DNA of 64,000 nucleotides from Entamoeba invadens IP1 (lineage: Eukaryota > Evosea > Mastigamoebida > Endamoebidae), in contig NW_004443692.1 in the NCBI RefSeq assembly GCF_000330505.1, positions 233,911 through 297,910 of the forward strand, read 5' to 3'. This document shows, one piece after another, positions 19,664 to 30,419 of the stretch. The stretch's first letter is position 1, and the number at the start of each line of letters is the position of its first letter. Both the position numbers and the translations under genes were made by a program. Under the pieces are notes generated by a model. It searched no databases and was not told the DNA's origin. It saw nothing but the letters and a program-made list of their open reading frames with translations.

Positions 19664-22312
19664 TCACAATTCTCTCTCTTCAAATTTAATGGTCCACTCC
19701 TTTCCAATGTTCACCTCAGGTTTTCTTATCACAAAACCGTTCCCGTTCATTTGTTGAGTTCTGTATTCGTCGAAGAACAATTTTCTTTTTCCTTCTCTAA
19801 GACCTTGTGGCTGCTTCGCACCAACAACGACAATTTTAATGACATCGAGGTTGTTCGTGATTTGATCGCCCCCAACGTTTTCTACAACTTCACATTTAAT
19901 TCCATTTTTGTCCATTCGAATAACACTTTTTATGTGATTTTCTTTAAAGGTTAATCCATCGTCATTATACAAAACACCCTCAGCCTTTCCGCTTTCATCC
20001 GCATAAAACACTAATGTGGTTGGGTCGTGTTTCATCAACTCGCTAGATCGTCTTCTCCTCTCTTTGATTGGAATTGCAGCACCTCCTCTGACAAATACTG
20101 GAATGCCGTCCATGTCGACTTTTTGATCGACAAATCCGCTTTTTGAAACTTCATAAGTCTTGTAGTCATACCATATTCCTTGTGGCAAGTATCTCTTGAC
20201 ACTACTTGCCCCGCTCTGGACAACCCCGACAACCAATAAATCCTTTCCAATCATAAATTCGTCTTCAACCTGGTCACAGTTTTGGTCTTCCGGGTAATTA
20301 TAAAAAAGTGGTCTCATCAAAGCGGTCTTTTCTGTTCTCGAGAGGTAATACTCTCTATAATAGAAGTCGATTAATTCGTACCTCCTTTCAATCGATTCTT
20401 TTAATCTTCTTCGTGTTTCGCCCTCATACAAGTATGGCTCTCTTCGTTTTGTGTCCAAGTGCGCGTGTGCTCTAAAGAATGGGTAGAACGCTCCAACTTG
20501 GTACCATCTCACCAATAACTCTTCATCAGGATTTCGGAAAAACCCTCCAACATCTCCACCACTCTGAATAATACCAACCAAGTTCAAGTTCAGTGTCATA
20601 TACACAGACATTTTCAAGTGCTCCCATGTCGAATCCGTGTCTCCAGTCCATACAGCGCCAAATTTCTGACTTCCTGCAAAGAAGCTTCTTGACAACACAA
20701 ATGGTCGATCGACGTTTTTAGTTCTCTCAAGCAACCCTTTATACGTTGCTGCTTGATACGACAGCCCGTATATGTTATGGACGTCACGGTGTTCAAATGT
20801 GTTCTCTCCGTCTTGGTGAATATTGTCCTTCTGCATCGTTGTTTCCGGTCCGTTAAACACACTGGGCTCGTTCATGTCAATCCAAATCATCAAGTAAGGG
20901 GAAGAGTACTGATACTTCGAAAAGTCGTAGAGTGTCGCCCACCAGTCTCTAGCCTTTGGATTAATGAAATCGACATACGCGGCATTCCCACACCAACACC
21001 ACCCGTTATATTCGCTATTTCCATCGCTTTTCTTGATCAAGAATTTCTGATCTTGTGCTTCTTTATAGACGTAATACGACGATGTTGTTTTGATGTGTGG
21101 GTCCACAATCGTGACAAGTCTTCTCTCCGTCTTTTTCAAATCATCAATCAACTTCGCTGGATCCGGAAATTGCGATTTCTTCCACGTGAAGTATTTCTTA
21201 TCGTCGGTGTGTTCAATGTCCAGCCATAACACGTCAAATGGGATGTTTGCCTCATCCATCTTTTCAATGACTTCTTCCGCCTCGTTTTGACTCATATAGT
21301 TCCATCGGCACTGATGGTATGCCAACGAGTATTTTGGTACAAGTGGTGAGACGCCAGTCAAGTGCAAAAACTGTTTTTCTTGTTGCATAGGAGTTGGTCC
21401 GGGTAACAAATATTCGTCCAAAATTCCACTTTCGGAAACAAATCGAGTCTCTTGGTTGACGACGTTCACAAATGTTTCCGTTGGGTTATTATGGAAGACA
21501 GCTCCCGTATTACTTCCTAATGAGTATATAATAGGGACAGTCCCATATAAAGTCATTTCAGTATCAACCTCAAACTCAAAAACGTCAGTGTTGTATAACC
21601 GGTAAGGCTCATTGTATCCGGTGGAGTCCGTGTTCTTCAACAATACGTTGGTCGCATGATCGGGAATCCCGTACAAGTGCCGAGAATTCGGGAACTTGTA
21701 TGTGATCGATACAAGTGAAGGGCCATGAGGCTTTTTGTCGGTGAAGCTTTTATATGTCTCCTCCCCTTCACCGTCAACGCCCTTTCCGCCCGTCTCAAAT
21801 CTCAACTTGTCACCGGGAATCTCTAAAATCAAGGAACCGTCAAGAGTCAACTTCGCGTCAAGCGTCTTTTTCATGATTTCAAGACGACTGACGTGATCGT
21901 GAGATGAGAGTGAGTCGTCGGAATAAACGTTCTCAAGGGCAATGGAATTGGAAGAGTCAATGACTTTGATGGAAACTTCCTCAAGACCAGATTCAGTCAC
22001 AGAAAGTCCAATCTCGGGTTCATAACGAGTGAACATCACACCACCTTCGGTGTGGCGCATAGACATGCGGAAAATACCATATTTAAGACCAGCAATGCGG
22101 AGGTCAAATTTGGAAACGTCTTTTGCGTTGGTGACGTGTAAAGTGACGGACGTTTTAGTTTGGTCTATTTTGGGACCAACTATAAATTTCTGAGCAAGTG
22201 CAACGTCGTTAGCTCGGCGACAAAAAGCGGTGTCTTTGCACTGCCGGAAGTTTGAACGAGTGACTGAAAGTGCGGTTGCCATGAAGAAAACGAGAAGAAA
22301 ATACGACTTCAT
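19664..22312 (-). CDS. Glucosidase II alpha subunit (GH31)
   Basis: 882 aa from the ATG at 22310-22312. The start is chosen because the protein then opens with a clear signal peptide (MKSYFLLVFFMATALS) and a Cys-containing region usual for glucosidase II alpha; an in-frame ATG 27 codons upstream would bury it. It trims the inner alpha-1,3-linked glucoses from N-glycans in the ER for calnexin-type quality control. GH31 signatures: LWLDIEH about residue 365, nucleophile Asp479 in WIDMNEPS, acid/base Asp558 in WTGDTDSTW. The length is near that of the family. No ER-retention tetrapeptide is visible; the partner beta subunit normally supplies it. No intron. Confidence 0.92.
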   Translation of the reverse strand: MKSYFLLVFFMATALSVTRSNFRQCKDTAFCRRANDVALAQKFIVGPKIDQTKTSVTLHVTNAKDVSKFDLRIAGLKYGIFRMSMRHTEGGVMFTRYEPEIGLSVTESGLEEVSIKVIDSSNSIALENVYSDDSLSSHDHVSRLEIMKKTLDAKLTLDGSLILEIPGDKLRFETGGKGVDGEGEETYKSFTDKKPHGPSLVSITYKFPNSRHLYGIPDHATNVLLKNTDSTGYNEPYRLYNTDVFEFEVDTEMTLYGTVPIIYSLGSNTGAVFHNNPTETFVNVVNQETRFVSESGILDEYLLPGPTPMQQEKQFLHLTGVSPLVPKYSLAYHQCRWNYMSQNEAEEVIEKMDEANIPFDVLWLDIEHTDDKKYFTWKKSQFPDPAKLIDDLKKTERRLVTIVDPHIKTTSSYYVYKEAQDQKFLIKKSDGNSEYNGWCWCGNAAYVDFINPKARDWWATLYDFSKYQYSSPYLMIWIDMNEPSVFNGPETTMQKDNIHQDGENTFEHRDVHNIYGLSYQAATYKGLLERTKNVDRPFVLSRSFFAGSQKFGAVWTGDTDSTWEHLKMSVYMTLNLNLVGIIQSGGDVGGFFRNPDEELLVRWYQVGAFYPFFRAHAHLDTKRREPYLYEGETRRRLKESIERRYELIDFYYREYYLSRTEKTALMRPLFYNYPEDQNCDQVEDEFMIGKDLLVVGVVQSGASSVKRYLPQGIWYDYKTYEVSKSGFVDQKVDMDGIPVFVRGGAAIPIKERRRRSSELMKHDPTTLVFYADESGKAEGVLYNDDGLTFKENHIKSVIRMDKNGIKCEVVENVGGDQITNNLDVIKIVVVGAKQPQGLREGKRKLFFDEYRTQQMNGNGFVIRKPEVNIGKEWTIKFEEREL

Positions 22313-22454
22313 GGAATTTTGAGTTCTTATTGGATTAAATAAAAAAAAATATTTGATTGTGTGATTCCAACGAATCATAATGATACTATACATTTCTAGG
22401 ACATTTGTTCTTCACAAAAAAATAAAATTAAAACTAAAAAACAAAAAACATTTT
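22313..22454. promoter_or_regulatory. Divergent intergenic promoter region
   Basis: 142 bp serve the glucosidase (leftward) and the Cwc25-like gene (rightward). AT-rich; no convincing core motif could be assigned. Confidence 0.45.
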
Positions 22455-23069
22455 ATGAACAAAGGATTTTTGTCAAAGAAAAGTTTTCACCCGGGAAAGC
22501 TGAGCAACCAGAAGAAAGTTTGGGAAGCCGAGCATAGACACGAAGAGGAATTAAAGAAGATCGAAACATTAAAACGTGAACATGCAGAGGAGGTTGAACG
22601 CGTTGAGGAAGAAAAGCGGAACGCTGAGGAGCGAGGGGAGGCGTATGTTGAGAAATTGAATTGGATGTATGATGCTCCAATGGGAGTTGACAGTGGAGTT
22701 ATAGATGAGTCACAGACTGTCCAAACCCAAACACCAACGTGTATAATAGAACAGAGAGAGATCATTAAAAAAGTTGAGCATGATCCTTTGTATTTAACAA
22801 AGCGAAAAGAAGAAGCCGAATTAACAAAAGTACTTCGAAACACTGTTAAACTTCGTGAAATAGAAGAGAAGGAGATTCGAAGACAAGTCGCTCGCTTCTC
22901 TCACGAACGAAACAAACTGGAACTAGAAAAGATCAAATCAAAAATTTGGATCACCAGTGAACGTGGTAAAGTCGGGGAAGAGATTATTCGTGACAACGCA
23001 GTACTCTGGTCATGGTGGCGTGAGCAACTTCGTGATGAGCGTACATCTGAGATTCGTAAGAACAATTGA
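22455..23069 (+). CDS. Cwc25-like spliceosome factor
   Basis: 204 aa from the ATG at 22455. The start is chosen because the family's N-terminal motif follows at once: NKGFLSKKSFHPGKLSNQKK then VWEAEHRHEEE, the CIR_N/Cwc25 pattern, and KLNWMYDAP at about residue 72, another Cwc25 hallmark. Cwc25 joins the spliceosome for the first transesterification step. The rest is highly charged helix, ending in SWWREQLRDER. An in-frame ATG 25 codons upstream gives only Lys-rich AT-type sequence. The presence of a splicing factor fits the introns deduced in this window. Confidence 0.8.
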   Translation: MNKGFLSKKSFHPGKLSNQKKVWEAEHRHEEELKKIETLKREHAEEVERVEEEKRNAEERGEAYVEKLNWMYDAPMGVDSGVIDESQTVQTQTPTCIIEQREIIKKVEHDPLYLTKRKEEAELTKVLRNTVKLREIEEKEIRRQVARFSHERNKLELEKIKSKIWITSERGKVGEEIIRDNAVLWSWWREQLRDERTSEIRKNN

Positions 23070-23159
23070 TTGTGATTGAATAACATTTTAAAAAACAAAA
23101 AAATATAAGTGTTATTAAAAAAAAACATTTTGAATACCAAAAAAAAAGAAAATACACAA

Positions 23160-24300
23160 TTAGAAGTCCAACACTTCGAATCCGCCAACTTCGCTGATGC
23201 TTGTTCTTAATTCCTTTTCATGAGAAATGTCGAACGTCTCCGTACAGAATTTTTCAAAAGCGTCGACCTCTTCGAGTGATTTTATTAAAAAGCCGAAGGT
23301 ACAGAATTGGTCGATCTTATCGAGTTCAATTGAGTGAATAGCGAACCGATTGAGTGTGGGATTGATAGGGGCGTAACTTTTCAAATCGATTTTAGTGAAA
23401 GATTCTGCAGCTGGTTGTACTGTGTGTGGATCTAAGAAGAGACATCTCATGACGTGGAAACCGAAGATATAGACAGCTCTGTCGCCTATTCCACTGACTA
23501 TTCCTGCGAACATATTGAATTTGTAGATCTGTTGGAGTCTACTCTTCACGAGTTGATCCATTATAATAGGTAAAAAGACTAAAGTAGGTTTGAACGGTTC
23601 TTTTTTAATATCGCACAGAGGAATTGAAGTGTTAGAAGCCATTACACAGCGGAGAGCACACATCTTCCAGGAGTTCACCAAATCGCTATGCATTACATTT
23701 GCTTCAGAAGACTCGAACAAAGAAATGAACAAACGAATAAGCTTTAGCAACAATAGTTGGTGCTAAGTAATTGACTCCAGACTTGTTTTGTTCGACGACG
23801 AATCTTGATTCGTAGACGTGATGAATAGAAAGTGGAGTTGTTTGTTCGAAGAAGTCCACAAAAGGGATGACGACGTTCAAAATTTCATTTTGTTTTGGGA
23901 TGTATGGCGTAGTGGACGACGTCAAATCATGTTTGTACACTAACGTTTGCATCGCGTTGGATATCATCATTTGAACGGCTCGAATAGTACACCCCCACCC
24001 AACATCGGTATTTAATGACGAATTCGGTAATTTCTCATATCCAGAACGATAAGTCATCCATAATAAATTGCTCATGCGAACATAAGCAGCCATCGAACTA
24101 TATTGAAGTAACGACGATTGTGGTAACTCTTGGGCTTGTTTTTTTAGAGGTGTTGTTTTGTACTCAATTCCTAAGAGAAAGAGTGGCGCCCCAGGAACAA
24201 AAACTGCAGGGTTCTGCGTGTCACCACCAAGTTTGTTATAAAACATACTCAACACATTGTACCCACTGTGCTGGAATAACTTGCCCAGTGATGACATCAA
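23160..24300 (-). CDS. ATG4 cysteine protease (spliced, 363 aa)
   Basis: Two exons on the minus strand: 24300-23735 and 23685-23160, with a 49 nt intron (23686-23734) reading GTTTGTTC...GCATAG. Removing it joins two otherwise overlapping frames into one 364-codon frame. Peptidase C54: catalytic Cys104 in DVGWGCTIR, then Asp274 and His276 in FLDPHT. ATG4 processes ATG8 for autophagosome formation and recycles it. The start at MMSSLG has no competitor. The gene converges with the Cwc25 gene (90 bp apart) and diverges from the proteasome gene. Without the intron it would look frameshifted; the canonical GTTTGT and TAG ends, the length and perfect frame make splicing far more likely. Confidence 0.88.
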
Positions 24301-24852
24301 TTTTCTAGTTGAAAATTGAGTTCTCTGTCGCTTTCTTTTTTAAAGGACTGGACTCTTCGACATTGGATGGATTCTTTTCGTATAGTAAATAAATATTATG
24401 GGGATACTATTCTCCAATATTTTTTTTTTTTTTGGATTTGAAGTAACTATCGGTATAAATTATTTAATAATTGGTGTAACTATATTTATTATTGTTTAAA
24501 TATATAAAAATTGCATGGACTTTATTTCGTGTTTTCATAGCCTTTTATAAACTATACTTAATAACACTTAAATTATATAATTAAACACAAAACCAATAAT
24601 TATAATAAAAATTATAATAAAATATATAATAAAATATATAATAAAAATTATAATAAAAATTATAATAAAATATATAATAAAATATATAATAAAATATATA
24701 ATAATAAACTAGTTCATAAAGAAAAAAGTCACAGAAAAAAACCCGAAATGACTCGACATCTCACTTCTTAGTCAAGTCCTATCGAGACGAATAAAACTTC
24801 AAGAGAAAACTGTGAAAAAGGCAAAAAAGAGAGCAAAGAACTTGAAAATCAC
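24301..24852. promoter_or_regulatory. Divergent promoter with AT tandem repeat
   Basis: 552 bp between ATG4 and the proteasome gene. From about 24598 to 24708 there are repeated ATATAATAAA and TTATAATAAA units. No other structure. Confidence 0.45.
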
Positions 24853-25664
24853 ATGGAGGCACTCCTCTCAGAATTTCACAAGACTGAAACTGACAAAAAG
24901 TCCATTGGGCGTATGGTCACCCCATCCGTCCCATTATCTCTTCCCCTCGAACTGACTCGTCACAAAAAAGGGACCACAACATTAGCCATGATCATTAAAG
25001 AAGGTATTGTAGTAGCCGTTGATTCTCGCGCGACGCGTGGCGCTTTCATTTCTTCTCAAAGTGTTCAGAAGTACATTCCAATCACTTCGCACATAGTTGG
25101 GACGATGGCTGGTGGAGCAGCCGATTGTTCGTATTGGGAGCGTGAGTTGACTCGCCGGTGCCGACTTTTTGAATTAAGGAATCGCCCGCCCATTTCCGTC
25201 GCTGCCGCATCGAAGATCTTTGCGAACATTTTGTATCACTACAAAAATTATGACCTTAGTGTGGGGTCGATGATTAGTGGGTTTGATAAGACTGGGCCTC
25301 ACATTTATTATGTTGAGGATGGTGGAGTACGTATACCTGGGAATATCTTTTCTGTTGGTTCAGGGTCTCCATTTGCAGTGTCAGTGATTGACACTGAGTA
25401 TGACTATAACATGGGCAAGGAAAAAGCAATTGAATTAGCTCGAAGAGCTATATTCCACGCTACACATCGAGATGTTGCGTCGGGTGGGAATGTCAATGGT
25501 TTGTTTTTTCTTAACTTTGTGATACAGTGAGAGACTGACATGTAGTACTTTTCATCGACCAAAACGGATGGAAGCTCATTTCGAGAAACGACTGCTACGA
25601 CTTGTACTACGACAGATTTAATATTGAAGAGTACCAAAAGCATAAGCCAATGGACGAAGACTAA
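24853..25664 (+). CDS. 20S proteasome beta5 subunit (spliced, 254 aa)
   Basis: Exon 1 24853-25498, intron 25499-25545 (47 nt, GTTTGT...TGTAG), exon 2 25546-25664. Splicing links GGNVN to the expected beta5 C-terminal part (LFIDQNGWKLISR). The catalytic Thr follows Gly40 in KKGTTTLA (Thr41, mature Thr1), with Asp57 and Lys73 at mature positions 17 and 33, so the subunit has the full active site and a 40-residue propeptide. Beta5 gives the chymotrypsin-like activity of the 20S core. Reading through the intron would add only a few junk residues then stop. Confidence 0.93.
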
Positions 25665-25762
25665 TCCAACTTTTTTATTATGAATTAGTTTGAACTCATT
25701 ACATCATTAGTATCTATTATTTGGACGAAGTGTGAAGAGAACAAATGGTGACACAAAATCAA

Positions 25763-26059
25763 TTAGAAGTAAGCTTTCTCAACTTGTTCGTGAATCGAAT
25801 AAGTTGGCAGGACGTAAGACTGTGATGGTTTGTCAAAATCGTCGTTCAAAGTCATGTCCTCGTCAGTCCCCATCACAAGGTCTTTTGCCATACTTGCCGT
25901 TTTAAGGCCTGGAAGTCTATTTGGCTATTGATGAGGAATCATTGAATAAATGGATAATTTATACTATAGTTATACTATATAATATAGTATAAGGACACAT
26001 AAAAGAAGTCAAAGAACAAACAAAAGAAAAGATCGCCTTCTCAAGTTGGTATTGTTCAT
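25763..26059 (-). CDS. Small unknown protein, tentative two-exon model
   Basis: The minus strand from 25916 to 25763 encodes a non-random acidic peptide containing MAKDLVMGTDEDMTLNDDF and ending SIHEQVEKAYF, followed by TAA. The minimal form starts at the ATG 25889-25891 (42 aa). A longer 63 aa model uses an ATG at 26057-26059, a donor GTTTGT at 26021 and an acceptor AATAG ending at 25917 (105 nt intron, frame kept). The protein is not recognised. The position convergent to the proteasome gene is typical. The exon 1 part is short and AT-rich, so the longer model is a guess. Confidence 0.4.
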
Positions 26060-26355
26060 AAAAAGAAGGCCCAAGTTGTTGAGGGAAGTACTCGGTATTG
26101 ATTTTTTCGTTTTCTTTGAGAGATTGTGTCAAATCGAGATAATCGTCCTATCACTGAGTATAAAATTGTCTGAAGAGTACAAAACAAACAGTCACTTCAT
26201 TTTTATGAAGAGGCTCTTTAAAAACTCGAACATCTTGACATTCAAGAGTTTGACTCAATTCCTCCATCACTTTCTTATTTTCGAGTTTCCTCTTGAATTA
26301 TTTCTTTTTTGTCATTTTTTGTGGAAGAAAAAACAAAAAAAAATAATAATATATA

Positions 26356-26396
<41 letters not shown>

Positions 26397-26662
26397 TAAT
26401 AATATAATAATAATATAATAATATAATAATAATGATAACAAAAAAAAATAAACTTACTAATTGTGTGAAAAAGTTTAAAAAATATTTGGTAGTATACTTA
26501 TGGTTATAATACTATAATTTTATTATAAAAAAAAAGATAAAGATGTATAGTAAATTAACTAGAAAATATTCATTCACAGAAAGCTAGTAATTATAATAGA
26601 ACAAACTATAAAACAACTAAATTACAAACAGCAAGAACACATCGAATTCTTCAAGAAATTCT
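26060..26662. other. Non-coding, with ATA-type microsatellite
   Basis: A run of ATA and ATAATAT units at about 26342-26432. The ORF overlapping its left side is a low-complexity artefact. Nothing else supported. Confidence 0.55.
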
Positions 26663-27307
26663 TTAAAAAAAGACACAGGGAAGAGCACATTTCTTCTTTC
26701 CTTTCTTTTTGTCGACTTTAAATACCTTTTCGACTTTTTGTGAAAATTGTGGAGACACATAAGGCTCATAGACCAAGTCGTCGAACAGCGTATTTACGGC
26801 CTCGATGTCATTTGCGTCACACACAAAAGCATCGAACCCCTTCTCACGAACTCTTTCGATGAAGGCATTTGCGACTTGTGGCTTAACCAAATCTTTTCTC
26901 GTCGCGACGAACACAAAAGGAAGACCGAATCTGACGGACAAAGATGACCCCGTTGACCCACAACTTGATGTGCTTTTGTTTGCGCTGAGTCGATTGAGTT
27001 CTTTAAGAACGATTTCTATTTCTTCATACACCTCTTTTTTAGTCAAGTCAACGATATAGAGTAAACAAGAGACTGTGGAATTAAAGATAGTAGTTAATGC
27101 CTCTGAAAGTGATATCCCCGGTGTGTCTAATACTTCAATGTTCACTATGTCTTCATCATCTTCAAACCTTACAACGTCATATGTATTAAAGGAAGTGCTT
27201 GTGTATGTGGTCTTGGGGACTTGCTGCGTCAGTGAAGTAAAAATAGAAGACTTCCCTGAACACACTTTCCCTATCAAAGCAAAAGAATATGACTTGTACG
27301 TTCGCAT
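26663..27307 (-). CDS. Divergent Ras-superfamily GTPase with CAAX end
   Basis: 214 aa. P-loop GKVCSGKS at residues 13-20, DTPG at 61-64 (G3), and FVFVATRKD at 131-139 as the G4 position, where the usual Asn is replaced (TRKD). The switch region TTYTSTSF is atypical. The tail is Lys-rich (VDKKKGKKK) and ends in CVFF, a CAAX box whose final Phe allows farnesyl or geranylgeranyl transfer; a second Cys lies four residues before. So it is a membrane-attached small GTPase without a clear Rho, Rab or Ras subfamily. A Ser/Gly-rich insert at 108-124 precedes G4. No intron. Confidence 0.8.
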   Translation of the reverse strand: MRTYKSYSFALIGKVCSGKSSIFTSLTQQVPKTTYTSTSFNTYDVVRFEDDEDIVNIEVLDTPGISLSEALTTIFNSTVSCLLYIVDLTKKEVYEEIEIVLKELNRLSANKSTSSCGSTGSSLSVRFGLPFVFVATRKDLVKPQVANAFIERVREKGFDAFVCDANDIEAVNTLFDDLVYEPYVSPQFSQKVEKVFKVDKKKGKKKCALPCVFF

Positions 27308-27859
27308 GGGGGTGAGATGATTTGGGTTATACAGTTGTGGTAAGAATTCTTGTGGAAATCATTGAAAGAAATTTCCCGCTATTGTCCACATTCTTATCGT
27401 ATCGGTAAGGGTTTTTATTTTTTGCATTTTTAACAAATCGGGTTTTGAAAACTCTGAAAAATTCTCACTACCCTCGTTGTGCTATTCTGTTTCTTTTTGT
27501 TGTTTTTTTTAATATTTTTTAAGGAGATTTTACAACAAAAACACGGGTGTTTAAGAGAAAGTTGTTTTTTTGTACTGATCATTTTAAAACGCACTCATAT
27601 CTTCTGAAAAAAATATTATTTGTTAATAATTTCTTTTTTATAATTTAATAGTTTATCATTCTGTTTTGGTAATTATTAATCTTCATGTTTTTTTTTCAAC
27701 GAATATTTGCTGTTCTTGGAAGATCCATATATAATGAATTCTAATATTAGAATTAAGTAATTATTATTATCCCGATATTTTTACATTAAATTGATTTATA
27801 TTACCTAAAAATTCGGGAAGAATTATATAAATAAAACATTTTAAAATAGTTTGCCATTA
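27308..27859. other. Non-coding 5' flank of the GTPase gene
   Basis: AT-rich; no gene or clear motif. Confidence 0.45.
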
Positions 27860-28883
27860 CAGTAGGGGGAAATAAGGGGATGCAAGAAAAAGTCAGATGC
27901 TCGCAACTATTGGTTATTTTTCAAACAAAAAATAATATGTACAAAAAATGAATATTCTTAATACTTCTAAAAGTTTGATTGATTTATAGTATTTTTATTA
28001 TTATAACAAAAAAATTAAATCACAACATTCGTTTTTGTTGTTGAACAGTTAATTGTTCATATCTTTCATTTTTGATAAATTCTTATTTATTAATTTTTAA
28101 ATGTATATTGATGTTGACTTGACGAATGACAACTCTCCCAAGACGTTATAAGTTATATGTTTAATGTTTATTTTCAATACTATCATAACCATATAGCACA
28201 ATGAATAAATAATTATATGCATTGATATAAGCAGACATAAAAAACTATCGGCTGTTATGCTAAATAAAAAGTAGTAAGAAATAAAACAAGTTTAAACAAT
28301 CATTTAGTCTGTAGTCAACACACAACACCATTCCACAATGGAAACGGTGTGAATTTATATTTTGGAATGATTTGGAGAAGTAAGCTTGGACATCACCTTG
28401 AATTTTAAAACCATACCGCCTCTTCCAAACAAATCATATTTTATAAGTTTGTAGAAGCGTCAATTGAGTTCTTTTACTTCCATTATTCTCATGTAATACT
28501 ATCATTTTCCCTCCACTTTCTCTGTTCTATGTTTTAGTTGATGTGGATGTATAATTGAATATATCTTTCATTAATAAAATAGACCCAACACTTGAATAAT
28601 CTCTTTAAAAGCACAAACGGGTGATATTGTTGTTCAATTTGATAATAACAGTTCTGAGTTTCAACTTCATTTATTAGTTTGTTAAAATATTTAAATAAAA
28701 TATAGTAAATATTTAGTTTTAATTTAAGACCCGCATCCCACTTATATTACTATTTATATAATTACTATAAATTTTAATATAAATAATCATTAAAATAATT
28801 AATAAAATGAAAAACACCAAAACAAATTTATATTTAGATTAGCATCCGCCTTTTTCTCAGCATCCGACTTTTTATCTTGACTG
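27860..28883. mobile_element. 1.0 kb TA-flanked non-coding TIR element
   Basis: Flanked by TA (27858-27859, 28884-28885). The left end begins CAGTAGGGGGAAATAAG and goes on to GGATGC..AGAAAAAGTCAGATGCT; the right end read inward begins CAGTCAAGATAAAAAG and goes on to GGATGC..AGAAAAAGGCGGATGCT, at the same distances from the end. The termini start CAGT as in Tc1/mariner relatives. The interior has no ORF. The TIRs have diverged, so the copy is not recent. Confidence 0.62.
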
Positions 28884-28885
28884 TA

Positions 28886-29358
28886 CTTTTGTAAATAATT
28901 TTGTGAAAATATTTCATTGACTAAACAAATAAATAAAACGGTTTTTATTTTTTCAGTTCGATCTGAAAAGTATTTAAACTAGATAAATTTAATTAATTTA
29001 TTATATTTATATACATTTTTGTTTAATATTTTTTTATTGCAAAAAACAATTTAAAACTGAAATTCAATTTTTTGAAAAAAAATTAAAAACATATTTTTTG
29101 CTTTGTAATTTTTTAAAATAATATTATAATAATATTAAATTTTATACTCAATGAATTTACCATAATTTAATTATGTTTATATTAAAAACAATAATGCATA
29201 AACTTTAAATTAGTTGTAATAAACTATTATATAATATAATCTTACACATTTTTTGGATTAAAAATGTTAATATTAATAATTTGAAAAAACCATTAAAATT
29301 TATAATTTCTGATTTACAAATTTCTTAAAAAGAATCAAAAAAAACTAAAATTTATAAT
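28886..29358. other. Non-coding AT-rich spacer
   Basis: Very AT-rich; nothing seen. Confidence 0.5.
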
Positions 29359-29550
29359 ATGATTTTTGCAGTTCTTTTTCTTGTATTTGCCGCTCTTGCG
29401 ACCTCTCCAAACGCCGATCCAGTTGTTCTTGATCTTTTCATGGAAAAGTCTACTGGTGATAAACCGACAAGTTACCCGTTTATGTTGGAAAGTCTCATGA
29501 TACTTGCGAAAAAGAAAATAAAATATGGATGGATCAAAAAAGCGAAATGA
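29359..29550 (+). CDS. Possible small secreted peptide
   Basis: 63 aa. Opens with a convincing signal peptide (IFAVLFLVFAALATS, cleavage likely before DP), then a short segment ending in KKKIKYGWIKKAK. G+C is higher than in the flanks from 29370 to 29520, which argues for coding. It may be the whole of a small secreted protein or the 5' remnant of a longer one. Not recognised; there is no Cys for a knottin-type fold. Confidence 0.4.
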   Translation: MIFAVLFLVFAALATSPNADPVVLDLFMEKSTGDKPTSYPFMLESLMILAKKKIKYGWIKKAK

Positions 29551-30419
29551 TCGTTAATACCAAAAACTCGTTAAATATTAAAATCATCTTTTTTGTTTTT
29601 TTATTTGTAACATTTTGAGATGCCTCTTTTCATTCCGTCATATTTCCTTATTATGTCCAATTGTTTTGGCTCTCAAATGAAAACGAGTTTTATTTTAGTT
29701 TTGTAATTTCAAGTTTCATTTATATTTTATTTTTTCAAACTAATTTTTTTTAATACAACAAATAATCCCGAATTGTTAGGTTGTTTTATCATATTTATTT
29801 TTCATTTCGACCAAATGTTGTTATGATTTGAAAGAATTGGTAGATCGTGAAAACAATCTGAGTTCCTTTTTAGTTTTCATTTTTTCTTTTTTTTAATGAA
29901 AATTGCCTTTCATATGGCATCTGATTCTGTATGTTTTTTTTCAGTGTAGTTTCAATTGATTGTGGTAAAATGTATCAATAGTTGCTTTGTCACTTGTTGC
30001 CTTTTCCGACTGATTAAAGAAGAAACGTTGCAATATAATAAAAAAAACTACAATTAAACTATTTCCAAATCAAGAGACGATCTTTTTCTGTTTTTTTCTT
30101 TTTCAATTTTCATCGATTGTCTTTATTCGGTAGTTCATTTATAGTATGGTTTGTTATACATTAAACTATATTTACATTAAAGTGGTCAATTGACAGTCAT
30201 GGACAAAATCGCAAGACAATAACCAAAGATCCACAAAATGAGAACTTATTCCTGTAATTAAATAAACTATATTACCAAATCTTGCGAAACGGCTGTGAAA
30301 AAAAGAGGCATTTATTCCCATAGGCGCAGAAATTTACCCAAAAAGTATTTATAGAACACTACTTGTCGATAGACGTGTATTTAAATAAACTGGAAATATT
30401 AAACGCGCCTATCTCACTC
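29551..30419. promoter_or_regulatory. Non-coding; TATA-like element near the right end
   Basis: No gene. At 30378-30386 GTATTTAAA matches the Entamoeba TATA-like consensus (established for E. histolytica) and lies about 40 bp before the ATG at 30420. Confidence 0.4.

Noticed and set aside
23160..24300. ATG4 as a frameshifted pseudogene or two separate genes
   Set aside because: A 49 nt GTTTGT...TAG intron restores one frame with all three catalytic residues in order.
25499..25545. Proteasome beta5 ending at 25530 with a truncated C-terminus
   Set aside because: The missing C-terminal part is encoded right after a 47 nt intron with consensus ends.
26342..26432. ATA repeat as a possible telomere or tRNA-array repeat
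   Set aside because: Irregular ATA/ATAT microsatellite, single site, no flanking tRNA genes.
30363..30419. TTG-initiated extension of the EF-hand ORF
   Set aside because: It overlaps the TATA-like GTATTTAAA; the ATG at 30420 is a better start.
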